The notes under the pieces are model-generated. The model was not told where the DNA came from and ran no database searches. It saw only the letters and a program-made list of their open reading frames with translations. Of a DNA stretch of 64,000 nt, positions 56,865 through 64,000 are shown piece by piece. Source of the stretch: Skermanella sp. TT6. GTDB taxonomy: Bacteria > Pseudomonadota > Alphaproteobacteria > Azospirillales > Azospirillaceae. Location of the stretch: contig NZ_CP067421.1 of NCBI RefSeq assembly GCF_016653635.2, forward strand, positions 434,001 through 498,000. Direction: 5' to 3'. The position numbers were made by a program, and so were the translations under genes. How positions within the stretch are numbered: position 1 is the stretch's first letter; each line of letters starts with the position of its first letter.

Positions 56865-57161
56865 TCAGGATCGCGGCGCGCGAAGACATGGCTGTGGCCG
56901 GCCCTGCGCGGCGCCTGTGGTCCGCTGCCTTGGGCAGCCCGATGACCTCGACCAGGAGATCTCCGGCGGTGGTGGACACCGGCCTGGGACGCCCCGTTCC
57001 AATGCTGTGCCCAATATCCGGGCGGCGGGACTGCAGGGACTTCACCGCGCCGCCGAGTTCCCGAACGGGTTCAGCGCCTTGCGCGCCGGATGAAGCCGCG
57101 GCAAGATCGCAACGATCCGATATCGAGGAAAGATCTGCTCCCGGCGGCTGTGAGGATCGAG
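56865..57161. other. Region without recognisable gene
   Basis: Open frames cross it on both strands, but none shows a domain, a ribosome binding site or homology to anything I know. Confidence 0.35.
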
Positions 57162-57395
57162 ATGGAGCGCGATGTATCCACTTTGGCTCTGTTGCTGCTC
57201 ATCGAAATGGTGTTCGGAGCCATCGACCGGGCCCTGGCGCCCTATGAGGCGGCTTTCTTCGCCTGGGGCGGCTGGATCACCATCGGCGTTCTTGTGATAT
57301 CTGCCTCGGTCCAGCGCTTTCGTAGACGCCGTCAAGATACAGGTCGAGGGCGGTCAGGATCAGGGTTGTCCGACGATGCCCGGTTTCCTCGCTGA
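57162..57395 (+). CDS. Possible small two-helix membrane protein
   Basis: The frame from MERDVSTLALLLLIEMVFGA has two hydrophobic segments (about residues 7-26 and 34-52) and a basic tail (RFRRRRQ). TGAGGATCGAG precedes the ATG. It converges with, and overlaps by about 120 bp, the minus-strand gene ending at 57277, so one of the two is over-extended or this one is spurious. Confidence 0.35.
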   Translation: MERDVSTLALLLLIEMVFGAIDRALAPYEAAFFAWGGWITIGVLVISASVQRFRRRRQDTGRGRSGSGLSDDARFPR

Positions 57396-57618
57396 GCGTG
57401 TTCAGCATCTTCACCGTCTCCGGGGTTAGCCAGAGCTTCTTCGACAACCCGGCCTTCATCGCCGGCTGGTAGTTGATGGGGGTGCCGGCCCGGTATGTCC
57501 GGACCAGCAGGGGCACCGCGTTCTCGACGATGGCCCCGGGCTGATCCTTTATCCTGTCCCAGACTGCCGATGAGATCTTTCCGAAGTGTACGCCGATCTT
57601 ATCATCGCGCTGGGGCAT
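57277..57618 (-). CDS. Small protein at the end of the trb operon
   Basis: This 113-residue protein has no signal or membrane helix. The C-terminal half (LWLTPETVKMLNTLSEETGH, then TLILTALDLYLDGV) looks like a ribbon-helix-helix-type or short helical DNA-binding segment. It lies six bases after trbI, with AGGAG upstream, so it is probably co-transcribed. Small unknown genes at this place occur in other trb operons. I do not recognise it further. Confidence 0.65.
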   Translation of the reverse strand: MPQRDDKIGVHFGKISSAVWDRIKDQPGAIVENAVPLLVRTYRAGTPINYQPAMKAGLSKKLWLTPETVKMLNTLSEETGHRRTTLILTALDLYLDGVYESAGPRQISQERRW

Positions 57619-57624
57619 AAAGCT

Positions 57625-58692
57625 TCATCTCCTGGTTCTGAACTCGTCCAGAGGGACATGCCGGGCGAGGATGATGGTGATCTCGCGCGGCTCCACCTCT
57701 ATAACCGGCGGGATGTCTAACTGTCTCCGCGCCCACTCGTCCATAGGGTTTGTCGCGCGATTAGCGAAAATACCGGCAATAGCCGCCCCCATACCTCCTT
57801 CGCCGCTGGCCGTGATGGCGGTCTTCGTGATGTCGAGGATCGAGGCGGCGGCGACGTAGCCCAGCTTGCGCCAGAAGTGGGCGTTGACCTCGCCGCTCAG
57901 TCCGGCCGTGCCGTCCGGATCGCCGGCCACGGTGTCGTCGAGGTCGATCGTGTCGTTGCGCGGGGGCGGGCGGGTCAGGCCGGTCCACACGATGCCGAGG
58001 CGGGCCTGGCCCTCGGCAACCGCGGTCTGGTACCGGCCGACGAAGCGCGTCCCGCGGGGCATGGCCAGGCAGGTCTTGTCGGCGCTCCAGATATCCCGGG
58101 TGACGATGGCGGAGACGGTGCCCGGCGACTCGCTGGTGATGCGCTGCTCCGTCATGGCGGGAATGCTGACGCCGGCATTGACCTGGCAGGGGAACGGATC
58201 GGTCAGCGAATGGCGGCTGTAGAGCCTGCTGCCGGACGCGGCGGGACCGCCGCCCGGTTCCGTATCCTCGACCGCGCCGGCGGCGGCGACCGGCACCGCC
58301 GCGAGATCGGCCATGCGGGCGGCCTTGAGCAATTCGGCCCGGGTCGGGCCCTGCGGCCGCATCCCTTCCATTCCGATGGCCGGGGCGGCCGGGGCCTGGG
58401 CCGCCGGTTCGGGGGCCGGCGGCGGCACCGGTTCCGGTACCGGAGGCGGCGGCTGCTGGACCACCTGGGTGTAGTCCAGCGGCAGGCCCTGCAGGGGGCG
58501 CGGCGGGCTCGTCCGGGGCTCCGGCTCGATCCGTCTGCTTTCCGGCTCCCCCAGCAGCAGCGAGGGGCCGATGGTGACGGCGCCGAGGACCGTAACGGCG
58601 ACGATCCCCATCACGACGAACGGCCATTTGCGCAGGGTTTCGACCGGCGGGCGGGGATCGTCCACCGGCCGCGGTGGCTCGGCATAAGTCAT
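57625..58692 (-). CDS. trbI: Conjugal transfer protein TrbI/VirB10
   Basis: This 355-residue protein spans the envelope of the type IV secretion channel. It has one N-terminal membrane helix (about residues 25-45), a proline-rich periplasmic stretch (about 60-110, PPPPVPEPVPPP) and the C-terminal beta-barrel domain (about 155-350: VSIPAMTEQRITSESPG, AMPRGTRFVGRYQ, LGYVAAASILDITKT). It overlaps trbG by four bases. Confidence 0.92.
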   Translation of the reverse strand: MTYAEPPRPVDDPRPPVETLRKWPFVVMGIVAVTVLGAVTIGPSLLLGEPESRRIEPEPRTSPPRPLQGLPLDYTQVVQQPPPPVPEPVPPPAPEPAAQAPAAPAIGMEGMRPQGPTRAELLKAARMADLAAVPVAAAGAVEDTEPGGGPAASGSRLYSRHSLTDPFPCQVNAGVSIPAMTEQRITSESPGTVSAIVTRDIWSADKTCLAMPRGTRFVGRYQTAVAEGQARLGIVWTGLTRPPPRNDTIDLDDTVAGDPDGTAGLSGEVNAHFWRKLGYVAAASILDITKTAITASGEGGMGAAIAGIFANRATNPMDEWARRQLDIPPVIEVEPREITIILARHVPLDEFRTRR

Positions 58693-59558
58693 GGGATGGA
58701 CCTTTCGATGCGCAGTGTCGCGGTGTCGGTGCGCAACTCGAGGACGGCGGGGACGCCGTCGACCAGGTATGCGCCGTCGATCATGGTCGGGCTGGCCGGA
58801 CGTGCCTGGTCACCCTCGATCAGCCAGACCGCCGGCGTGGCGAAGCCGGCGGATTGGGGAAATTGGATGCAGGTGTGCATCCCGTCGTTGGAGACGTCGC
58901 CGGGGCGAAGGCCGAAGGCGCCGGGATCCCCGGCGAAGGCGTAGTTGATGTCGGCCTTCTGGCAGATCATCTCCGGCGCCGTGGGATCGGCGGGCGACAG
59001 GAACCCGTAGGGATCGGACCAGTGGACGGCGGGGATGTGCGTGCTGGCCGTCGGCTGGATGACCACGCGGTAGATGCCGCGGCTGGTCGTGACCGTGCAG
59101 GTCTGGCGCGGTGCGGTCATCTTGGCCTTGACGTGCCAGACCCACGCCTTCGACGGCCCGGTGCCCAGGTGCGACCATGACTGCGACAGGATCACGCCGC
59201 CGTCGCCGCAGTAGGCCGGACGCGGCTTCTCTCCGGGGGTGAATTCGAACGTCGAGACAGCTCCTTCGGGAATGTAGACCAGGTAGCTGTGGTTGGGATG
59301 GTAGGGCGGGGCGTAGGTCACTCCCTTGAACCATTCCCGGCGCGGCTTCACCAGTCCGTCCCTCAGCGCGGTGACGGTCGCCCTGACGGGGTCTTCGGGA
59401 GGCAGCTTGGGTAAGGTTTCCGGCGGCGGCGGTCTGGCCGCCAGGACCGGCAGGGACGGGGCGGCCGACGGGAGAGTGGGCAGGGGAGGCTGGTATCCCG
59501 GTGAGGGCGAACAGGCTCCCGAGAGGCAGGACAGCAAAAGAACGGCGGCGCGTCTCAT
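58689..59558 (-). CDS. trbG: Conjugal transfer protein TrbG/VirB9
   Basis: This protein of about 289 residues starts MRRAAVLLLSCLSGAC, a lipoprotein signal with Cys16, preceded by AGGG at a good distance; an ATG three codons earlier is also possible. The TrbG/VirB9 core follows: YHPNHSYLVYIPEGAVSTFE, then WVWHVKAKM and NYAFAG. It forms the outer-membrane ring of the channel with TrbI and the small lipoprotein. VirB9 proteins are usually not lipoproteins, so the lipobox is a small peculiarity. Confidence 0.9.
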   Translation of the reverse strand: MRRAAVLLLSCLSGACSPSPGYQPPLPTLPSAAPSLPVLAARPPPPETLPKLPPEDPVRATVTALRDGLVKPRREWFKGVTYAPPYHPNHSYLVYIPEGAVSTFEFTPGEKPRPAYCGDGGVILSQSWSHLGTGPSKAWVWHVKAKMTAPRQTCTVTTSRGIYRVVIQPTASTHIPAVHWSDPYGFLSPADPTAPEMICQKADINYAFAGDPGAFGLRPGDVSNDGMHTCIQFPQSAGFATPAVWLIEGDQARPASPTMIDGAYLVDGVPAVLELRTDTATLRIERSIP

Positions 59559-59623
59559 CGATACCATCCCTGTTCCGGTCTGACTACCGTACTAATGTAG
59601 TCACGCGGACACGGAAAGGTGGC

Positions 59624-60304
59624 TCAGGTTCCCGGAGAGGGGGTCCAGTAGAAGCCTTCGATCACGAAGCCGAAGATATTGGCCTCGGCCTCCGCCTCGG
59701 TGCGGGGCGTGTGCTGCTCCAGGTCGATGTCGGCCGTCATCGGGATCTGCGCGACGAGCTGGGAATGGCGGTAGACGCTCTCGATCCAGTCCACTCGGTA
59801 GCGCGTTCCGGTGCCGGTGGGCGTCACGTTCTGGACGCGCACCATGCGGGCGTTGCCCGCCCTGATGAACTGGTCCACCGGATTCGCCGCCATGTACTCC
59901 GCGACACGGTGGTATACCGGTTCGCTCATGTAGATCTGGGACGTCAGGTAGTTGTGGTTGTAGGCCACGGCGTCGGCCGGGACCGACCGCCAGAGCGGGA
60001 TCCACCATTTAAGGAACTGGCGCCGCTTGGTTTCGTCGACCACCAGCTCGCCGTCGGTGATCGACACGCTGACCACGTCGCCGGTCGTCCGGGAGGTTTC
60101 GATGGTCGCGAACTTGAGGTCGCCCAGGCTGGCCAGCAGGTGCTTGTCCCAGGTCTGCAGGGCGGCGAATCCCGTCATGGCGATCAGGCCGAAGCCAAGG
60201 AACCACGCCGCCTTGGTCGCTGCGGCACCCTGGCCCTCGTAGGCCCAGCGGGCCCGCTTGTACTCGTCCTCTTCCTTCCACTTGCTTCGGCGAAATCCGA
60301 ACAT
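59624..60304 (-). CDS. trbF: Conjugal transfer protein TrbF/VirB8
   Basis: This 226-residue bitopic inner-membrane protein has a membrane helix at about residues 32-50 and a periplasmic NTF2-like domain with WWIPLWRSVPADAVAYNHN and YRVDWIESVYRHSQLV. GGAG upstream of the ATG and a 12-bp gap to trbL fit operon expression. Confidence 0.92.
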   Translation of the reverse strand: MFGFRRSKWKEEDEYKRARWAYEGQGAAATKAAWFLGFGLIAMTGFAALQTWDKHLLASLGDLKFATIETSRTTGDVVSVSITDGELVVDETKRRQFLKWWIPLWRSVPADAVAYNHNYLTSQIYMSEPVYHRVAEYMAANPVDQFIRAGNARMVRVQNVTPTGTGTRYRVDWIESVYRHSQLVAQIPMTADIDLEQHTPRTEAEAEANIFGFVIEGFYWTPSPGT

Positions 60305-60316
60305 GGGAAACTCCGA

Positions 60317-61477
60317 TCATGAACGGGGTGGGGGTAGCTGGCGCGGCGGCGGCGGCAGGGCGCGGCGCGCTTCCAGCAGGCGTGCCGCCGTCCGGGGGAG
60401 GTCGCGGGCTTCGGTCCATGTGGCGTCTATCGGCGACCGGTTCAGCAAACGGGCGACGGTGGCCGGTGCTTCGGCGGCACCCCCTTCAACGGCGTGTCTC
60501 ATGCCCGACGAAGCGGCGGCGCCCGAGGTCGAAGTGGGAATGCTGGCGTATCTCCCGGCCGTGGCAGCGCCGGTCAGCCTCAAAGCTCCCAGCGTACCGA
60601 GCCCGACCGTTCCGATGTGGCCGACCATCGACGCGGCAGTGGCTGCGGCACGCCCTGCGAGCTGGCCGGTGTCATGCAGCGACAGGGTCGGCACGCCGGT
60701 GACCTGCTCCTTGGCGATATCCGTCGTATACTTGAAGAGCAGTCCGAAGAAAAACATTACCACGAGCAAGGCAAGGCTTTGGTCAACTTTCAAGTGCCCG
60801 CTGAGATCGAGCGCATCCAGAGTCATGAAGAACAGCCCAGTCGTTAAGCCTAACACCAACATCTGAACACCATAGGCCAAAATGCGGGCAAGACCGGGCG
60901 CTGCCATAAATCGTGTTCCCTCAAACATCAGGAATGCTAAAAATACCAAGGCCACTACTGCCGCTAGCTTGAACACGACGAAGAAAAGCATAATCCACGC
61001 AGCCATGAAAACAGCCATCAAAATCGTCCCAATACAACCAACCAACAGCAGTAAATGAGCAACAGTATCTTCGGTACTGCCAAAAATCACGCGCATCCAG
61101 GAGACATTCTCGGCGTACATCCGATTTGCAATCTCCATTGCGCGTATTATTACAGCGCTCGGAGCTAATTGGAGTATATTGAAACCTGCAGCGTTTGCGC
61201 CAAAATCGCCCATCTGCGAGACATAGTTGTCAGTCAACGGCATCCATTGCCCTGATACGAAGATGAGAACCATTAGTTGAATATATCGAATTACGAATAT
61301 CGCGAACGGCGATAAACTCCGCTGCCACATGAACTTTATACACGCAAATACGAGGAGTAAAACTCCAACAATAAAGTATATTGGCTGCAAAGCAGCGTCG
61401 ATCACACCTCCGACGGAAGTGATCCTATCGAGCATACCGCTGACAGCTTCATTCAGATGGCCGTATTCAGCGGGCAT
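60317..61477 (-). CDS. trbL: Conjugal transfer protein TrbL/VirB6
   Basis: This polytopic inner-membrane protein of about 386 residues has roughly six to seven helices (for example GVLLLVFACIKFMW, IQLMVLIFVSG, LLLLVGCIGTILMAVFMAAW and VVALVFLAFLMF). A long Ala/Gly/Thr-rich cytoplasmic tail follows (about 275-386). I prefer the ATG at 61477 because AAAAAAGG lies at the right distance; ATGs at 61486 and 61483 are too close to it. The first two thirds (60.75-61.48 kb) are clearly AT-richer than the tail and all flanking trb genes, as if this segment was acquired or exchanged separately. Confidence 0.9.
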   Translation of the reverse strand: MPAEYGHLNEAVSGMLDRITSVGGVIDAALQPIYFIVGVLLLVFACIKFMWQRSLSPFAIFVIRYIQLMVLIFVSGQWMPLTDNYVSQMGDFGANAAGFNILQLAPSAVIIRAMEIANRMYAENVSWMRVIFGSTEDTVAHLLLLVGCIGTILMAVFMAAWIMLFFVVFKLAAVVALVFLAFLMFEGTRFMAAPGLARILAYGVQMLVLGLTTGLFFMTLDALDLSGHLKVDQSLALLVVMFFFGLLFKYTTDIAKEQVTGVPTLSLHDTGQLAGRAAATAASMVGHIGTVGLGTLGALRLTGAATAGRYASIPTSTSGAAASSGMRHAVEGGAAEAPATVARLLNRSPIDATWTEARDLPRTAARLLEARRALPPPPRQLPPPRS

Positions 61478-61646
61478 TATCATCATCCTTTTTTGAGGAT
61501 CCCAAGAACGGCTTCTTGAGTTCGCAATTATCGCACTTCGTTAGAGTAGACATGAACTCTGAAGACTTCTTTCCTTTCTCATCGTCCCAGCATGCGGCAA
61601 CCGTCAGGCCCGCGAGAACGAGTGCAGCCGTTGTCAAGTGTTTCAT
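61467..61646 (-). CDS. 59-residue lipoprotein in the trbK/virB7 position
   Basis: The sequence begins MKHLTTAALVLAGLTVAAC with Cys19 in a lipobox (TVAAC). A short charged linker follows, then EFMSTL, CDNC and PFLG near the end. AGGAGG before the ATG is a perfect ribosome binding site. It overlaps the trbL start. By order (trbJ, this, trbL) it is the TrbK slot, where small lipoproteins act in entry exclusion; a VirB7-like structural role is the alternative. The CxNC tag is shared with the end of the upstream protein. Too short for most gene finders. Confidence 0.8.
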   Translation of the reverse strand: MKHLTTAALVLAGLTVAACWDDEKGKKSSEFMSTLTKCDNCELKKPFLGSSKKDDDNAR

Positions 61647-61661
61647 GATGGTGCCTCCTGT

Positions 61662-63557
61662 CTAATCGCCCAGGAACGGGCGGCTGATGTTGCAATTGCC
61701 GCAGACGGCGAGCGTGCTCATGAACTCCTCCGCCGTCGCGTTGGCGGCGGTTCTCCTGGCCTCCTCGCGCAGACGCACCTCGGTCACGGCCCGCTGGTGA
61801 CCCACCGTGGCCGCGGTCAGGACGTTGATCGACGCGATCGTCTCGCCCTGGATGGCGTTCATGGCCTGGAGTTCGGAGCGCAGGCCCGGACCGGCACGAC
61901 CGGCCGCCGCATGGTCCATCGCCCGGCCGAGAGTGCCGGCCTGTTCCTGGACCGCCCGGTTCTGCAGGGCGAGCGACCGGAGATGCGCGTCGCGTTCGTG
62001 CCGGCGCAACCCGTCCTCGATCCCGACCAGTCCGTCCGGCGGCAGGGGCGGGAACATGTCCGGATATGTTTGCCGATACTCATCCTCGATCCGCGGTTCG
62101 GACAGCAGGAACCCCGCCCGGTCCAGGCCGGGCAGGGTCCTCGCCATCAGGCCGTCGAGGCCGGCCGCGTTGTCGGCCGTGCCGGCCGCGATGTTGCGCC
62201 GTTCGAGGTCGAGCATCCGGCGCTGCACCTCGAGCTGCCGGCGCTGGGCCGCGAGCTGCTTGCCCAGGCACAGGTTCCCGGCGATCTGGGTCATGTGCTG
62301 CGCCAACTGGGCGCCCAGCGTCGCCCTGCCGCCGCTGAAGATCCCGCTGACGATGCCGGCCGCGCCGGCGACCGCGGCGCCGGCGACGTTGCACGACAGG
62401 GTCTGGCCGATGCCGTCGATCATGTCCTCGACCGGCTGCATCACCGTGTCGGCCGTCTCGTCGATGGCCCTGTCGATCGCACCGGTGACGGCGCCGGTCG
62501 CCCCGTCGATCGCCCGGTTGGCCTGGCGGGTGATCCCGTCGCCGGACAGCAGATCCTCCAGGCGTCGCTGGGAGCGGTAGGCCCCGCGGTCGACCGAGCC
62601 CGAGATGTTCGATCCCGTGTCGCCGATGTTGGCCCCGACCCCGTCCACGCCCCGTTCCAGGCGCGAGCCGCCGTCCACGGTGTTGCCAGAACTTCTGATG
62701 GAGTTCGGCATGTGGATGTTGGTGCCGCTGCTCACCGGGCCGGTGATGGCGTTGCCGGTGATCCTGTTGTCCACCGCCGAGACCAGGCGCACGCTGCCGT
62801 CGATCGCGTTGCCGGTGACCGTGGTGTTCCTGGCCTCGAAGCCCTGCCACTCCGCCGGGAACTCCCGGTCCAGGCGCGAGTTTCCGTATCCCCCGACGCT
62901 GAGCTGGGTCGGCGCGTCGACGTCGATCCGGTTGTCGCGGACGACGTTGTCCCGGCTGCCCGCCTTCAGGGTGAGGCCCGAGAACCCGGCCCGGCCGACG
63001 ATCGTGTTGCCGGCGTAGACGGTGTCGCGGACCGAGACGTTGTCGATCGCTTCCTGGCGCCAGTCGCCGTCCAGGGTGTTGTCGGCGACCAGCACGTCGT
63101 GGGCGCCCTGGAACAGCTTGAAGCCGTCCTGCCCGCGTCCGGTGATCGTGTTGCCGGTGAACTCCAGGTGGCGGGCCGGATTGTCCCAGCTCCCCCAGAT
63201 CTTGAAGCCGCCCACGTCGTCGTCGGTTCCCCCGGCGTTGGCGACGACGACCAGGTCGCGGACCGCCACGTGGCTGATGCGGTTCGCCTGGATCGCCGCC
63301 GTGTTCCTGCCTCCGTTGATCACGGCGGTTCCCGGGCCGGCCGCGGCCCGGATCGTGATCGGCGCGCCCTCCCTGCCGTGCAGGCCGCTGAGGTCGACCG
63401 ACTCGTTGTAAGTGCCGGGCGCCAGCAGCAGGGTGTCGCCGGGCGCGAGGCGCCGGGCGGCGTCGGTGACGCTCTGGCCCGGGCCGATCGTGATCGTCTC
63501 GGCCAGGGCCGGTGCGCCGAAAAGCGTCCCGGCGAGAACCAGCGTGATGCGGCGCAT
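61662..63557 (-). CDS. Fusion of a right-handed beta-helix with a TrbJ/VirB5-like domain
   Basis: This 631-residue exported protein has a signal peptide (MRRITLVLAGTLFGAPALA). Residues about 22-330 are a parallel beta-helix: ITIGPGQSVTDAARRLAPGD, TLLLAPGTYNESVDLSGL, then repeated N-T-I-x-G and DNRITGNAI turns, as in pectate-lyase and carbohydrate-binding surface proteins. Residues about 345-630 are helical, with KQLAAQRRQLEVQRRMLDLE and SELQAMNAIQGETIASINVL, the pattern of TrbJ/VirB5 pilus-tip proteins. It ends EFMSTL, CGNC, PFLGD. It occupies the trbJ slot (after trbE, before the small lipoprotein and trbL). Ordinary TrbJ is about 250 residues and lacks the helix domain. The ribosome binding site is AGGAGG. 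The domain could give the mating tip a sugar-binding surface. Confidence 0.82.
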   Translation of the reverse strand: MRRITLVLAGTLFGAPALAETITIGPGQSVTDAARRLAPGDTLLLAPGTYNESVDLSGLHGREGAPITIRAAAGPGTAVINGGRNTAAIQANRISHVAVRDLVVVANAGGTDDDVGGFKIWGSWDNPARHLEFTGNTITGRGQDGFKLFQGAHDVLVADNTLDGDWRQEAIDNVSVRDTVYAGNTIVGRAGFSGLTLKAGSRDNVVRDNRIDVDAPTQLSVGGYGNSRLDREFPAEWQGFEARNTTVTGNAIDGSVRLVSAVDNRITGNAITGPVSSGTNIHMPNSIRSSGNTVDGGSRLERGVDGVGANIGDTGSNISGSVDRGAYRSQRRLEDLLSGDGITRQANRAIDGATGAVTGAIDRAIDETADTVMQPVEDMIDGIGQTLSCNVAGAAVAGAAGIVSGIFSGGRATLGAQLAQHMTQIAGNLCLGKQLAAQRRQLEVQRRMLDLERRNIAAGTADNAAGLDGLMARTLPGLDRAGFLLSEPRIEDEYRQTYPDMFPPLPPDGLVGIEDGLRRHERDAHLRSLALQNRAVQEQAGTLGRAMDHAAAGRAGPGLRSELQAMNAIQGETIASINVLTAATVGHQRAVTEVRLREEARRTAANATAEEFMSTLAVCGNCNISRPFLGD

Positions 63558-63572
63558 CGTTTGATCCTCCTG

Positions 63573-64000
63573 CTATGCGGCGGCGGCGTCCGTGCCGGCC
63601 GCCCCGCGGTCCGCCCGTTCCTGCCGGATGTACTCGGCGGCCCAGCCGACGCCCTTGGCGTCCAGGAATCGCTCGGCGAACCTGTCCGGCTGGTCGGCCA
63701 GGATCCGGCGGGCGGCCTTCAGGTCCTCCGTCGAGGTCGAGGCGCAGAGCGCCGTGCCGAGCTGGCCGAGCTCGAGGTCGAACAGGCGCCGGCCGGCCGG
63801 GCAGGTGAAGTAGTACTGGCGCTTCGGGCACGCCCGGCCGACGATCCCGATGTCCCGCTCGTTGAAGCCCAGCTGCTCGTAGGGCCTCCGGCCCTTCTCG
63901 CTGAGCGCCCGGTCGTTGGGCAGCAGGATGATGTTCGGCACGTTCTCCGCGTCGGCCAGGACCCGGCCGATCGTGCCGTCGAAGGCATCCTTCATGTTCT
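63573..64000 (-). CDS. trbE: Conjugal transfer ATPase TrbE/VirB4, C-terminal part
   Basis: The last about 142 residues are visible and the gene continues beyond the window edge. IILLPNDRALSEKGRRPYEQ, GFNERDIGIVGRACPKRQYY and GRRLFDLELGQLGTALCA match the C-terminal lobe of VirB4 ATPases; the Walker motifs are outside the window. It ends 15 bp before the start of the beta-helix/TrbJ gene, so the operon continues upstream off the right edge. Confidence 0.9.
   Translation of the reverse strand, partial: NMKDAFDGTIGRVLADAENVPNIILLPNDRALSEKGRRPYEQLGFNERDIGIVGRACPKRQYYFTCPAGRRLFDLELGQLGTALCASTSTEDLKAARRILADQPDRFAERFLDAKGVGWAAEYIRQERADRGAAGTDAAAA

Overview
This window is high-GC alphaproteobacterial DNA. 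Gene content and protein style (trb-type conjugation genes, a PEP-CTERM protein, tripartite tricarboxylate transporter genes, many IS21/IS256/IS5/IS3/IS630 elements) suggest an Azospirillum/Skermanella-like member of the Rhodospirillales. That assignment is inference; there is no rRNA or housekeeping marker here. Insertion sequences and pseudogenes are dense and a trb mating-pair cluster lies at the right edge, which fits a large plasmid, chromid or integrated conjugative element. I found no tRNA, rRNA or CRISPR array.

Layout. (1) 1-6.1 kb: a single-domain response regulator, a PEP-CTERM HAF-repeat secreted protein, a chemoreceptor with its own terminator, and an HD-GYP phosphodiesterase gene whose third codon was hit by an 889-bp IS5-family element. 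(2) 6.2-11.7 kb: an intact IS21 element, an IS3 element and an orphan sensor histidine kinase. (3) 11.7-25.9 kb: a nested transposon graveyard. An IS30 remnant is interrupted by an IS21 copy. The istB gene of that copy is split twice by small elements carrying large serine recombinases, and its istA is cut by an IS256 copy. That IS256 copy is itself cut by a third recombinase element, which is cut by another IS256, followed by a partial IS5 and an IS630. (4) 25.9-30 kb: an RTX calcium-binding protein gene split by an IS5-group element with a CTAG duplication, then fragments of a tyrosine recombinase, IS110 and IS3. (5) 30-33.3 kb: a dTDP-rhamnose cluster (rfbC, rfbB, rfbD, rfbA) in which only rfbA is intact. 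(6) 33.3-38.2 kb: a TetR-controlled ABC efflux operon (permease, ATPase, HlyD adaptor) and an MFS transporter. (7) 38.2-40.8 kb: transposase debris around a vapBC toxin-antitoxin pair. (8) 41.3-49.5 kb: a carboxylate module with two ATP-citrate-lyase-like subunits, the TctC/TctB/TctA transporter and an AbrB-family permease. (9) 49.6-56.9 kb: a small unknown protein, a solute-binding protein and more IS elements. (10) 57.1-64 kb: a trb conjugation cluster read leftwards in the order trbE, J, K, L, F, G, I.

Working together: region 8 looks like uptake of a tri- or dicarboxylate (TctABC, AbrB) followed by ATP- and CoA-dependent cleavage. Region 6 exports a compound and senses it through TetR. 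Region 10 builds the channel and pilus of a type IV secretion system.

The most unusual signals are as follows. The protein in the trbJ slot is a fusion of a right-handed beta-helix with a TrbJ-like tail. It ends in a CxxC tag that recurs, with different codons, at the end of the neighbouring 59-residue lipoprotein in the trbK slot. Three serine-recombinase elements each sit inside a conserved part of a transposase gene. A roughly 28-bp sequence of unknown nature is inserted in two unrelated transposase genes. An ATP-citrate-lyase-like pair has an altered citrate-synthase active-site position. All statements are from reading the sequence; no database search was run.
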